A DNA stretch of 64,000 nt. It comes from CAVUWL01 sp963700105 (GTDB lineage Bacteria; Actinomycetota; Thermoleophilia; Solirubrobacterales; 70-9). Positions 35,159-44,450 of this stretch are shown in pieces. Below the pieces are notes generated by a model. The model ran no database searches. It was not told where the DNA came from and saw nothing but the letters and a program-made list of their open reading frames with translations. Location: positions 1,550,001 to 1,614,000 of the forward strand of contig CAVOWL010000004.1 in NCBI GenBank assembly GCA_963700105.1, in the 5' to 3' direction. Both the position numbers and the translations under genes were made by a program. Numbering within the stretch: the stretch's first letter is position 1; every line of letters begins with the position of its first letter.

Positions 35159-35240
35159 TCGGCGCCACGCTCGCGGCAGCGGAGCAACCCGAGCGATGCA
35201 TGGAGTCAGCGAAGACGCTGGCCTCCCGAGGCTTTAGAAC

Positions 35241-35277
35241 AAAAAAACGAGGGGCCCGGGTAAACCCGGGCCCCTCG
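35241..35277 (-). terminator. Rho-independent terminator of groESL
   Basis: Read on the minus strand: a perfect 13-bp GC-rich stem (arms at 35248-35260 and 35265-35277) with a 4-nt loop, followed by seven T residues (35241-35247). It lies 44 nt after the groEL stop and is the clearest intrinsic terminator in the window. Confidence 0.92.
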
Positions 35278-35321
35278 AAGTCGATCGCCCCTTGGGCGAG
35301 TCAGACGCCTGGGCGGCGTCG

Positions 35322-36959
35322 CTACATCATGCCGCCCATATCGGGCATGCCGCCCGGCATCCCGCCGCCGGCGCCAGCCTCCTCGGGTGGCTCGGCGATG
35401 ATCGCCTCTGTGACCAGGATGTTCTTGGCGATCGAGGCCGCATTTTGCAGCGCCGAGCGCGTCACCATCGTCGGATCGATGACACCGGCTTTGATCAGGT
35501 CACCGTAATCGCCGCTGGCGGCATCGAGACCTTCACCCGCCTTCAGGTCACGGACCTTATTGACCACAACTGAGCCCTCCAGCCCGGAGTTCTCAGCGAT
35601 CTGGCGGACCGGCTCCTCCAACGCACGGCGGATAATCCGTGCGCCCGTCTGCTCGTCTGGATCATCAAGCGCATCGGGATCCAGGCTTGCCTGGGCATTT
35701 AGCAGGGCGACCCCGCCACCGGGGACGACACCCTCCTCTAGAGCTGCCCGGGTCGCCTGCAGGGCATCCTCGACCCGATGCTTTTTCTCCTTCATCTCGG
35801 TCTCGGTCGCGGCGCCAACCTTGACCACCGCCACACCGCCGGCGAGCTTGGCGAGTCGCTCCTGGAGCTTCTCACGGTCGAAGTCGGAGTCGGTGTTCTC
35901 GATCTCCTGTTTGATCTGCTTGATCCGGCCCTTGATTCCCTCGGCCTCGCCTGCGCCATCGATGATCGTCGTGGTGTCCTTGGAGACGACGATGCGGCGA
36001 GCCTTGCCGAGCTGGGAGAGCTGGGTGTTCTCGAGTTTGAGACCCATCTCCTCGGTGATCACCTCTCCACCGGTGAGGATCGCGATGTCCTCAAGCATCC
36101 GCTTGCGGCGATCGCCGAAGCCCGGCGCCTTGACCGCAACGCCGGTGAAGGTGCCGCGCAGCTTGTTGACGACAAGCGTTGCCAGGCACTCACCCTCGAC
36201 GTCCTCGGCGACGATCAGAAGCGGCTTGCCACCCTGCATCACCTGCTCCAAGACGGGCAGAATGTCGCGGACGGAGCCGATTTTCTGGTTTGCAATGAGG
36301 ATGTAGGGGTCCTCCAATACCGCCTCCATGCGGTCTTGGTCGGTGACCATGTAGGGGGAGATGTAGCCCTTGTCGAACTGCATCCCCTCGGTGAACTCCA
36401 ACTCCATTCCGAAGGTCTGCCCCTCCTCGACGTTGACAACGCCGTCTTTGCCGACTTTCTCGATCGCGTCGGCGATCACGTTCCCGATCTCATCATCGGC
36501 AGCCGAGATAGCCGCGACGCGGGCGATTTGATCCTTGCCAGCGACCTCTTTTGACTGCTTCTCTCGAAGGTTGTCGACAACCTCGTCGACGGCCTTCTCG
36601 ATTCCACGGCGCAGGGCCAGTGGGTTGGCTCCGGCAGCGACGTTTTTGAGTCCCTGCCGGACGATGATCTGGGCCAACAGGGTTGCCGTGGTGGTGCCAT
36701 CTCCAGCGACGTCATTGGTTGCCGTGGCGACCTCGCGCACGAGCTGGGCGCCCTGGTTCTCAAAGACGTCCTCGACCTCGATCTCGCGGGCAATCGTGAC
36801 ACCGTCGTTGGTGATAGTGGGCGCGCCGAACTTTTTATCGAGCACGACATAGCGCCCCTTCGGGCCGAGGGTGACCTTGACTGCATTGGCGACTGCGTCG
36901 ACGCCAGCCTGCAGGGCCCCCCTTGCCTCCTCGCTGTACTTCAGCTCCTTGTGAGCCAT
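35322..36959 (-). CDS. groEL: Chaperonin GroEL (60 kDa)
   Basis: 545 aa, full length. Conserved segments include KVTLGPKGRYVVLDKKFGAP, TNDGVTIAREIE, VAGDGTTTATLLAQ (ATP site) and VVPGGGVALL, and the tail ends GGGMPGGMPDMGGMM, the flexible Gly-Met-rich C-terminus. A strong AGGAGG site lies 11 nt before the ATG. It forms the double-ring folding chamber with GroES, encoded 44 nt upstream in the same operon under CIRCE control. Confidence 0.98.
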   Translation of the reverse strand: MAHKELKYSEEARGALQAGVDAVANAVKVTLGPKGRYVVLDKKFGAPTITNDGVTIAREIEVEDVFENQGAQLVREVATATNDVAGDGTTTATLLAQIIVRQGLKNVAAGANPLALRRGIEKAVDEVVDNLREKQSKEVAGKDQIARVAAISAADDEIGNVIADAIEKVGKDGVVNVEEGQTFGMELEFTEGMQFDKGYISPYMVTDQDRMEAVLEDPYILIANQKIGSVRDILPVLEQVMQGGKPLLIVAEDVEGECLATLVVNKLRGTFTGVAVKAPGFGDRRKRMLEDIAILTGGEVITEEMGLKLENTQLSQLGKARRIVVSKDTTTIIDGAGEAEGIKGRIKQIKQEIENTDSDFDREKLQERLAKLAGGVAVVKVGAATETEMKEKKHRVEDALQATRAALEEGVVPGGGVALLNAQASLDPDALDDPDEQTGARIIRRALEEPVRQIAENSGLEGSVVVNKVRDLKAGEGLDAASGDYGDLIKAGVIDPTMVTRSALQNAASIAKNILVTEAIIAEPPEEAGAGGGMPGGMPDMGGMM

Positions 36960-37003
36960 CTGATTTCAGTCCTCCTTGGTTCTTCTAAGTCCTATTGATC
37001 GGG

Positions 37004-37291
37004 TTAGCCGAGCTTGGCGAGAACATCGGACTCGCGCAACACGAGCAAGTCCTCATCCTCGACCGTGACCTCGGTCCCCCCATATTTGGAGTAGAGGACC
37101 TCGTCCCCCTCCGAAACATCGAGCGGGCGGCGGCTGCCGTCCTCGTTAATCGCGCCGTCGCCAACTGCGACGACCTTGCCCTTCTGTGGCTTCTCTTTCG
37201 CCGTGTCGGGGAGGACGATGCCGCTTGCGGTCGTCTCCTCCTCATCAATCGGCTTGACGACTAGCCGGTCCCCGAGGGGCTTCAGCTTCAT
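37004..37291 (-). CDS. groES: Co-chaperonin GroES (10 kDa)
   Basis: 95 aa from the ATG at 37291, with GGAGG 7 nt upstream. It begins MKLKPLGDRLVVKPIDEEET, has the mobile-loop sequence TTASGIVLPDTAKEKPQKGK and a typical end EDLLVLRESDVLAKL. It forms the heptameric lid of GroEL. It is the first gene of the groES-groEL operon; the leader has a CIRCE operator and a sigma-70-like promoter. Confidence 0.97.
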   Translation of the reverse strand: MKLKPLGDRLVVKPIDEEETTASGIVLPDTAKEKPQKGKVVAVGDGAINEDGSRRPLDVSEGDEVLYSKYGGTEVTVEDEDLLVLRESDVLAKLG

Positions 37292-37374
37292 CCGTGAACC
37301 TCCGTTATCGGTCGGTAACTGGTGGAAAGGTCGGAACTCGCGCTTGAATGCCGCTGGGGACTTCAGAGGCGCAT

Positions 37375-37401
37375 TTGGCACTCTACAGGTCCGAGTGCCA
37401 A
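37375..37401 (-). promoter_or_regulatory. CIRCE operator (HrcA binding site)
   Basis: TTGGCACTC, 9-nt spacer, GAGTGCCAA: a perfect inverted repeat differing from the TTAGCACTC-N9-GAGTGCTAA consensus by one symmetric change per arm. It lies about 84 nt upstream of groES, near the expected start of transcription, so HrcA would repress groESL until heat or folding stress. Confidence 0.93.
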
Positions 37402-37408
37402 GAAGCCA

Positions 37409-37436
37409 AAGATAGCGCAGTTGCTAGCTCGGTCAA
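37409..37436 (-). promoter_or_regulatory. groES promoter
   Basis: On the minus strand: -35 TTGACC (37436-37431), 16-bp spacer, -10 TATCTT (37414-37409). The predicted start falls at about 37402, directly at the CIRCE element. Beyond it, the rest of the 360-nt region up to 37653 shows no gene. Confidence 0.6.
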
Positions 37437-37653
37437 GTGAATACGTCGTGAAATTGTTGGCGGGCGGCGCTGGGTGCTGATGATGTTCTGAGGGCCGCCG
37501 CCGCGCACCGGCCGATCCTAGCCCGACCGCTGCCCGCTGCCTCAACGGGCGCGCTCGATCGTCGCGATCGCTTCCCCGATCGGCGTGGAGGCGCTCCAAA
37601 CCCCGAAGGGGTGCGGCTAACCCGCCACCGCTCGCTGAAACTCGTCGAAGCGA

Positions 37654-38058
37654 TCAGTTGTGATGAGGCGTCTCGCCGTTGCCAAAATGAGCACCGGGAG
37701 GCTCGACTATCTGAGAGAAGCGGATCACGGTGACCATGTCCTCATCTGTGATTGACCGACCGTAGATCTGCTCGAGGAAGTTTGCGGTCTCCTCGAGCCG
37801 CCGGAACTCCGGGTTGTCGTGCTCGATATCGCGCGGTGAGAGGTCTCCGACTCGCTTCAGCTCGACGTCATCGATCACCGCGGTGAAAATCTTCTCGCGC
37901 GGGCTGTGGCGAAAACCGACCGTGACCCAGACGACCTGGCCGCGCTCGTACTTGTTGGTCTTATCTCCAAGCCGAATCGTCGCGGTCTTGCGACCTCGCT
38001 TGAGCTGGTCGACAAAGATCGCCGAATAGAAGTTCAGTACGTAGATTCCGCCCCGCAT
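37654..38058 (-). CDS. ASCH/PUA-like domain protein
   Basis: 134 aa. Residues 5-110 fit the ASCH fold: an early NFYSAIFVDQLKRGRKTATI with the conserved Lys-Thr-x-T/R motif (GRKTATIRLGD), then GQVVWVTVG and FTAVIDDVELKRVGDL. ASCH domains bind RNA or act on modified nucleosides. It follows the Crp/Fnr gene by about 46 nt on the same strand, so they may be co-transcribed. Its exact function is unknown. Confidence 0.75.
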   Translation of the reverse strand: MRGGIYVLNFYSAIFVDQLKRGRKTATIRLGDKTNKYERGQVVWVTVGFRHSPREKIFTAVIDDVELKRVGDLSPRDIEHDNPEFRRLEETANFLEQIYGRSITDEDMVTVIRFSQIVEPPGAHFGNGETPHHN

Positions 38059-38104
38059 GGCGAGCGAGAGTACCCGAAGCGGCTTCGGGGCCGCCGCGAT
38101 CGAC

Positions 38105-38800
38105 TCAGTAAATGTAATTGCGCAACTTGGGCGGATCGAGAATGGTGACCCTTCCGCGACCCGATCGCACCACGCCGGAGCGCTCCAGGTCGGCGAGGAA
38201 ACGGCTGACGCTCTCGCGCGACGTTCCGGCGAGTTGAGCGAGATCGGCCTGATTCATCCGAATCGTCACCACACCGTGCTCGCGCTCATGCGCAGCCTCC
38301 TGCTCCACAAGTTGCGAGAGGACGCCAGCGACACGGCTGGGCACCGTCTGGAAGGACTGACGTGAAATTCGTTCATTTGCGGCGCGCAGGCGGCGAACCA
38401 GGGCCGCGACCAACTTGACGGTGATCTCAGGATGGCGGGCCAGCAGAGCCCGGACGTCGCTCGCCGGCAGCGCCAGCAGCTCACCGTCGCTGAGCGCCTC
38501 GACGCTGGCCGAGCGCACCTCGCCGTCCAGCATCGCCAACTCGCCGAAGATGTCACCTGGGCCGAGTGTCGCCAGGGTGATGGCGCGCCCATCGCTGTGC
38601 TCGCGGGTGACCCGAAAGCTCCCGGCACTGACGATGTAGCAGGCATCGGAATGATCCCCCTCGTGAAAGACCCGCGTACTCGCTGGAAACGAGCGGGGCA
38701 CGGCAACTCGGGAGAAGCTCTCCAGCTCCTCCTGCTCGAGGTCGGCAAAGAGCGGCACGCTGCGCAGCAACTCCACGGCACTCTGCTCTGCCTCCCCCAT
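38105..38800 (-). CDS. Crp/Fnr-family transcriptional regulator
   Basis: 231 aa. A cyclic-nucleotide-binding domain (about 12-125) has the phosphate-binding-like FGELAMLDGEVRSASVEALS cassette, where RSASV replaces the RSAT of true cAMP binders. A long helix links it to a winged HTH (about 150-225) whose recognition helix is GTSRESVSRFLADLERSG. No N-terminal Cys cluster is seen, so it is not an Fe-S FNR. It is followed by the ASCH gene and preceded closely by the Lhr-helicase stop (34 nt away). Confidence 0.92.
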   Translation of the reverse strand: MGEAEQSAVELLRSVPLFADLEQEELESFSRVAVPRSFPASTRVFHEGDHSDACYIVSAGSFRVTREHSDGRAITLATLGPGDIFGELAMLDGEVRSASVEALSDGELLALPASDVRALLARHPEITVKLVAALVRRLRAANERISRQSFQTVPSRVAGVLSQLVEQEAAHEREHGVVTIRMNQADLAQLAGTSRESVSRFLADLERSGVVRSGRGRVTILDPPKLRNYIY

Positions 38801-38834
38801 CTGGCAATTATCTCAGCGCGGCGGTCGCGCTGCG

Positions 38835-41800
38835 CTAGGCCGAGGCGGTCAGCTTGCGGGGGCCGCGGCTGAAACCGGCACCGAGCAGCGCCTCCTCATG
38901 GCCGGATCCGATCACCGGCTCGCCGTCGAGTTTCTCGATTCCAAGCTTGGGCAGTTGCCCGGCCGAGACTGCCTCGGCCAGGGCGCGCATCGCCCCAGCC
39001 AACTCCGCGCCGCCGAGCTCGCTGAGGCGCAGGAGACCCCGGCCGCCGCGCTCGATGAAGACCGCGGGCTCGCCGTCGCGCAGGAGCAGGTAGGCGCCGG
39101 GTGCCCGGGCTGGCCGACGGCCGCCGGAGAGCTTGGGCCATGGCAGCGCCGCTCCATAGGGATTGGCAGGATCGGTCGCCGCCAGCAGCTGAAACTCACC
39201 CCTTGCGGCGGGAAGCGAGCGCAGTCGCTCGACCGCTCCAGGCAGGGCGAACTGGGCGCCGCCCAGGCCCTCTACGAAATAGCCACGCCTAGCGGTGCCG
39301 AGCAGCTCAAGGTTGGTGAGCTCTGAATAGAGGGTCGCGAATCCCCCCGGAACTCCCTCCGCGAGGACCATCTCACGGGTGACGATTCCATAGCGCTCCA
39401 GCATCAGCTCGGCCTGGGCGCGGAGGCGTGGACCACTGGCTGGGGCGTTTGCAAAGAGTGGCGCGGTTAAAGACCAGCGACCCTGGACCGCAGCACCGCT
39501 GGATGAGCGGCGGCGGGCGAAGCGCCGTCCGCCGTGCTCTGAGGGTGCGACCGCGCGCAGGCGGGGCGCCCGCAGCGGGGAAAAGGCGTCATTTGTGACC
39601 TCCCCCGACCAGGCCAAATCCCAGAGCGCGTTGTGTAATTCCTCGGTTGGGATGTCGAGGTCGGCGAGCAGGTCCAGCCAGAAGTCCGGCCCGGCAGCCA
39701 GGCGCTGGCGAATCGCATCATGAACATCGCCCTCCGCCCGCGCCAGCTTGCTGTTGGCGGGGGGCGGACCGGCAAGGCGAATGTCCTCGCGGAAGTAGAG
39801 GGCGACCCGCCCGTCGCTTCGGCCGAGCGAGCCGGCGCCAAGCCAGACAACCTCACCGCTTGTGCAGAGCTGATCGAGCCAGTTGGGCGAGTAGGCGCCG
39901 ATTCGCCGCGACAAAACGTCCTCCTCCCAGACCTTGGGAGTGAGCGCCACGCCCTGCAGCGGGACAAGCGCCTCGCGCAGGCGGTCGACCCCAGCACCCG
40001 TGGCACGGTGGGCATCAACGTTTTGCCAGCTCGGAAGGAAGCGGGCAAGCTGGCTGGGATCGGCCGCCTCCACCTCGTGGCGCAGTCGGGCCAGGCTGGC
40101 GCGTCGAACCCTGCGCAAAACGTTGGCATCACACCACTCGCGCTCGGTCCCGCCGGGAAGTAGCTCCCCCCGGACCAGGGCGCCTTCACGCTCAAGCTCG
40201 CGAAGCGCCGGGGTCGGATCGATCCCGTAACGAGCGGCGAGGCGGGCGGTTGGAAAGGGCCCGTGGGAGCGAGCGAAGCGCCGAACCAGGGCACGCATCG
40301 CATCGGGGTGCTCGGCGAGAAACGCCTCCGGGAGCCCCGCGGGGGGCGGCACCGCCAGCGCATCGCGATAAAGACCGGCGTCCTCGGCGGCGATGTAGCG
40401 CGCCTCGCCGCCGATCCGAACCAGCGCGGCGCGACGCTCGGCGACCAGCTTCTCCAACATGGAGGCCGCCGAATAGCCCTCGCCGACCCGCGCCGCACAC
40501 TCCTCGGCGCTGAGGTCACCGAGGTTTCGGAGCACCTGCTGCAGCGCGTCACGATCGCCGGCGCGACCGACCTCGCTGCGCTGTTGCAACTGAGCCTCAA
40601 CCTCCTCCAGCGCCTCGGGGTCGATCAGCTCTCGCAGCTCCTCCTGACCCAGCAACTCACGCAGCAGGTCGCGATCGAGCGCCAGCGCTGCGGCGCGGCG
40701 CTCGGCGTTAGGCGCGTCGCCTTCGTACATGTAGCTGGCGACGTAGTCAAAGAGCAGCGAGGAGGCAAACGGGGAGGCGGTGGGAGTTTCAACCTCGACC
40801 AGGCTGAGCTGGCGCGAATGAAGCTTTCCCAGTAGCTCGGCGAGGGAGGGCAGATCGAGCACATCGCGCAGGCACTCTCGATAGGTCTCAAGCACAACCG
40901 GAAAGCGTGGAAAGTCCCGCGCGACCTCGAGCAGGCTCTGCGCCTTTAGGCGCTGTTGCCAAAGCGGGGTGCGCCTGCCCGGGTAGGCACGAGGGATCAG
41001 CAGCGAACGCGATGCGTTCTCGCGAAAGCGGGCACCAAAGAGGGCCGAGCCGGAGAGCTCCCCAACGACCAGATCCTCGAGCTCATCGGGCTCAACCATG
41101 ACCAGCTCGGCGGGTGGTGGCTGATCGGCGTCGGGGAGGTGGATCACGATTCCGTCATCCGACCAGATTGCATCTGCCTCAAGACCGCGCTCGGCGCGAA
41201 TCTTGGCGCTCAAGGCAAGGCCCCAGGCTGCGTGCACCCGGCCGCCGTAGGGGGAGAGCACGCACAGTCGCCAGTCCCCGATCTCATCGCGGAAGCGCTC
41301 GACCACGATCGTTTGATCGGACGGGAGAACCCGGGTCGCGGCCTGTTGCTCGCGGAGGTAGGCGACCAGGTTCTCGGCCGCGCGGCGGTCGAGGTCATAC
41401 TCAACCGCCAGCTCAGCCGGATCACGGGAAACGGCCTCACGGGCAAAGGCCCCGATCGCTCGGCCCAGCTCGGCCGGGCGCCCAATCCCATCGCCCTTCC
41501 AAAATGGAACCGCCCCCGGCGCTCCGGGGGCTGGCGTAACGATCACCCGGTCACGGGTGATCTCCTCGATTCGCCAGCTGGTCGCACCGAGCAGGAAGGT
41601 CTGCCCCGGACGAGCCTCATAGACCATCTCCTCGTCTAGCTCTCCGACCCTTCGTCCGTCGGGAAGATGAACCCCATAAAGGCCCCGATCGGGGATCGTG
41701 CCGGCGTTGGTGACCACCAGTTGGCGAGAGCCTTTGCGACCGCGAACCCTGCCGGTCGTGCGGTCCCAAACGATGCGGGGGCGGAGGTCTGCGAAGCGAT

Positions 41801-43289
41801 CGGATGGGTAGCGGCCGTCGAGCATGTCGAGCACGTTCTCAAGCTGCTCGCGAGAGAGATCGTGAAACGGCTCAGACGCGGTCACGAGACGCTCGAGCTC
41901 ATCGACGTCCCACTCATCCAGGGCGGCCATCGAGACGAGCTGCTGGGCGAGGACGTCGAGCGGGTTCTGGGGGATCACCGTTTCCTCAATCCGGCCCTCA
42001 CGCATTCCCCGGGCAACGACTGCGCACTCGAGAAGATCGCCGCGAAACTTGGGGAAGATGCGTCCCTTGGAGACCTCGCCGAGGCCGTGGCCGGCGCGCC
42101 CGATTCGCTGCAGGCCGCGGGTCACAGACTTCGGTGACTCGACCTGAATGACGAGGTCAACCGCGCCCATATCGATGCCAAGCTCCAGCGAGGAGGTGGC
42201 GACGAGGCACGGCAGATCGCCAGACTTCAACATCTCCTCGACCACGCTTCGCTCCTCATGGGAGAGGGAACCGTGATGGGCACGGGCAATCTCTACTGGC
42301 GCATCGAGGCGCTCGGGGGTTCCGGCTTGCTCGGTGGCAGGCAACTCGGTGGGGGGCTCGCCGGCCGCCAGCTCATTGAGACGCTTGGCGAGTCGCTCGG
42401 CCCCGCGACGGTTGTTGACGAAGATGATCGTCGAGTTGTGCTCCTGCACAAGCCTCAACAGCTCGGGATAGATGGCGGGCCAGATTGAGCGCTGGTGAAC
42501 GAGCGGCTCTCCCTCGGGTGGAGCGCCATCGGCGCTGGGGAAGGCGGGCGCTCCCGGTTCGCTCATATCGTCAACGGGTACGACAATCTGCAGGTCGAGC
42601 TGCTTGCTGTGACCGGTGTCAACGATCTTGCACTGCCGCCCCGGACCGACCAGAAACCGGGCTATTCGATCCAGGGGACGCTGCGTCGCCGATAGTCCGA
42701 TCCGCTGCAGCCTCTCGGCCGCGGCGAGGTGCTCGAGGCGCTCCAGGGTCAGGGCGAGGTGGGATCCGCGCTTGGATTGAGCAACTGCGTGGATCTCATC
42801 GACGATCACCGCCTCGGTCGTGGCGAGGATCTCGCGGACCTCGGAGGAGAGCATCAGATAGAGCGACTCCGGGGTGGTGATCAGGATGTCTGGGGGATTC
42901 CGACGCATCGCCCGGCGCTCGGATTGGGAAGTGTCGCCGGTCCGCAGACCAACCGAGATCTCGGCTCCGATCCCACGCAGCGGGGCGCGCAGGTTGCGCT
43001 CAATGTCATAGGAGAGGGCCTTAAGCGGCGAGACGTAGATGAGCCGCACGCCGGGGCTGGGCTCCTCGCGCCGCGAGAGCCGGTCGATTCCCCAAAGAAA
43101 GCTGGCGAGCGTCTTTCCAGAGCCGGTCGGGGCACAGATAAGCGCGTTGGCGCCGCCGGAGATCGCCTCCCAGCCTCCCACCTGCGCCGGGGTCGGCCCC
43201 TCAAAGGAAGCCTCAAACCAGCGCCGCACGGGCGCGCTGAAAGGCGCCAGTGATGTGGATTTCGCGCTCGGGATCGCCTCGGTGCTCAA
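38835..43289 (-). CDS. lhr: Lhr-type ATP-dependent DNA helicase, full length
   Basis: 1484 aa, the size of complete bacterial Lhr. Superfamily-2 motifs are clear: Q-motif region PTPAQVGGWEAI, Walker A CAPTGSGKTLASF, Walker B/DEIH (VIVDEIHAVAQSKRG), VGLSATQRPLD, then the second RecA domain with SSLELGIDMGAVDLVIQVES and LQRIGRAGH. The Lhr-core winged helix and beta-barrel and the long C-terminal extension follow. It translocates 3'-5' on DNA and is linked to mitomycin C repair in mycobacteria. Start TTG at 43289. No SOS box was found near it. Confidence 0.95.
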   Translation of the reverse strand: MSTEAIPSAKSTSLAPFSAPVRRWFEASFEGPTPAQVGGWEAISGGANALICAPTGSGKTLASFLWGIDRLSRREEPSPGVRLIYVSPLKALSYDIERNLRAPLRGIGAEISVGLRTGDTSQSERRAMRRNPPDILITTPESLYLMLSSEVREILATTEAVIVDEIHAVAQSKRGSHLALTLERLEHLAAAERLQRIGLSATQRPLDRIARFLVGPGRQCKIVDTGHSKQLDLQIVVPVDDMSEPGAPAFPSADGAPPEGEPLVHQRSIWPAIYPELLRLVQEHNSTIIFVNNRRGAERLAKRLNELAAGEPPTELPATEQAGTPERLDAPVEIARAHHGSLSHEERSVVEEMLKSGDLPCLVATSSLELGIDMGAVDLVIQVESPKSVTRGLQRIGRAGHGLGEVSKGRIFPKFRGDLLECAVVARGMREGRIEETVIPQNPLDVLAQQLVSMAALDEWDVDELERLVTASEPFHDLSREQLENVLDMLDGRYPSDRFADLRPRIVWDRTTGRVRGRKGSRQLVVTNAGTIPDRGLYGVHLPDGRRVGELDEEMVYEARPGQTFLLGATSWRIEEITRDRVIVTPAPGAPGAVPFWKGDGIGRPAELGRAIGAFAREAVSRDPAELAVEYDLDRRAAENLVAYLREQQAATRVLPSDQTIVVERFRDEIGDWRLCVLSPYGGRVHAAWGLALSAKIRAERGLEADAIWSDDGIVIHLPDADQPPPAELVMVEPDELEDLVVGELSGSALFGARFRENASRSLLIPRAYPGRRTPLWQQRLKAQSLLEVARDFPRFPVVLETYRECLRDVLDLPSLAELLGKLHSRQLSLVEVETPTASPFASSLLFDYVASYMYEGDAPNAERRAAALALDRDLLRELLGQEELRELIDPEALEEVEAQLQQRSEVGRAGDRDALQQVLRNLGDLSAEECAARVGEGYSAASMLEKLVAERRAALVRIGGEARYIAAEDAGLYRDALAVPPPAGLPEAFLAEHPDAMRALVRRFARSHGPFPTARLAARYGIDPTPALRELEREGALVRGELLPGGTEREWCDANVLRRVRRASLARLRHEVEAADPSQLARFLPSWQNVDAHRATGAGVDRLREALVPLQGVALTPKVWEEDVLSRRIGAYSPNWLDQLCTSGEVVWLGAGSLGRSDGRVALYFREDIRLAGPPPANSKLARAEGDVHDAIRQRLAAGPDFWLDLLADLDIPTEELHNALWDLAWSGEVTNDAFSPLRAPRLRAVAPSEHGGRRFARRRSSSGAAVQGRWSLTAPLFANAPASGPRLRAQAELMLERYGIVTREMVLAEGVPGGFATLYSELTNLELLGTARRGYFVEGLGGAQFALPGAVERLRSLPAARGEFQLLAATDPANPYGAALPWPKLSGGRRPARAPGAYLLLRDGEPAVFIERGGRGLLRLSELGGAELAGAMRALAEAVSAGQLPKLGIEKLDGEPVIGSGHEEALLGAGFSRGPRKLTASA

Positions 43290-43322
43290 CCGACCGATCT
43301 TACGCTTCGCCCCTCGGTCGAA

Positions 43323-44447
43323 TCAGCCGGCGACGCCGCCGGCAAACCTGACGTAGGCGTTCCAGGCCGGCTTTGGCCGAAAGCCCGCCCCAAACAAGCC
43401 CGACCCGCCGCAGAAATTACAGCTGCCCGCCTCATCATCGACCGAGAACCAGTAGACCTGCTCGATTCGCCACTTGCTCTGCATGCTGCGCAGCAGGCTA
43501 AAGGCACCCTTCAGCTCGGCGGCCTGCCCATTGATACCGACGGCGAAACCGTCTGCCCTCGATGGGTGTTCGGAGCTCCAACCGATCTCGGTAATCCAAA
43601 GTCCCTTGTTGGAATCATGGTTTGCCTTGAGCACGCCACGCAGGGCTTCGATTTCGCGGCCAAGTTCCTGGTAGCGATAGGTGTAGGGGTGCAGTGCCAC
43701 GCCGCTGAAATCCGCCTTGACACCGGGGGTCCTCCTGTACATCTGGTCGAGGAATTCGCTGGCGAAATAGCCCTCGCTCTTCTTGGGCCGGGCGTACATC
43801 CCGCCTAGCAGGACCTTCGCCCCAGGCTCGGCCGACTCGATCGCCGCGTAGGAGAGCTTCACCAACTTCCCGTATTCAGCCGGGTTGGGCCGGGTTACGA
43901 AGAACTTGAAGTTCTCCTCGTTCCAGATCTGCCATGTTTCGATCGGGTGCCTGGGAATGGAGGGGTTTTCCGCCCAAAAACTGCCGTTTGACCCATAGCG
44001 CTCCACCGCCAACTTGAGAAAGCTGGTCCAGGCTCCGGCGGCGGATCCCGCCGCCGGAAGGTTGGCCGGCGCCTTGACGGTGTCGCCGGAGCCGGGTACC
44101 CAGGCCGAGCGCACCGCCCACGATGGCGCCCCGGTGATGAATGGAAGGACTTCGATCCCCGCCCGCGCCGCTTCCCCGATCAGCGCGTCGACTCCCGACC
44201 AGTTGAGGGGTCCACCCCTGGTTGGCTGGACGCCTTCCCAGCCGATCGGAATCCTGATCGCCTTGACGCCACCCGCCTTCAACCGTTGCAGCTGCTGGGC
44301 AGTGGGGGCTGCTTGCGGTACCACCCCCCAGAAATTGCCCGGAAGCGCCTCCGCAACCGCGGCCGTGGATCCGAACAGCGCGGCGATCGCCAGCGTCGCC
44401 GCGCAGGCACGCAGCTTCCTCCCGGTGCCCATCCGCCCTCTGCGCAC
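43323..44447 (-). CDS. Secreted clan GH-A glycoside-hydrolase-like protein (copy 2)
   Basis: 374 aa. Signal peptide at about residues 11-34. TIM-barrel hydrolase with acid/base Glu in WQIWNEENF (about E177) and nucleophile Glu in LWITEIGWSS (about E287). The C-terminal SCNFCGGSGLFGAGFRPKPA repeats the CxxC segment of copy 1 at 30777-31988, and the two are colinear paralogues throughout. Here the region duplicated in copy 1 is single (ARPKKSEGYFASEF). It sits 33 nt upstream of lhr and next to the polysaccharide locus, so it could act on the cell's own surface glycan (inference). Confidence 0.84.
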   Translation of the reverse strand: MRRGRMGTGRKLRACAATLAIAALFGSTAAVAEALPGNFWGVVPQAAPTAQQLQRLKAGGVKAIRIPIGWEGVQPTRGGPLNWSGVDALIGEAARAGIEVLPFITGAPSWAVRSAWVPGSGDTVKAPANLPAAGSAAGAWTSFLKLAVERYGSNGSFWAENPSIPRHPIETWQIWNEENFKFFVTRPNPAEYGKLVKLSYAAIESAEPGAKVLLGGMYARPKKSEGYFASEFLDQMYRRTPGVKADFSGVALHPYTYRYQELGREIEALRGVLKANHDSNKGLWITEIGWSSEHPSRADGFAVGINGQAAELKGAFSLLRSMQSKWRIEQVYWFSVDDEAGSCNFCGGSGLFGAGFRPKPAWNAYVRFAGGVAG

Positions 44448-44450
44448 GGT

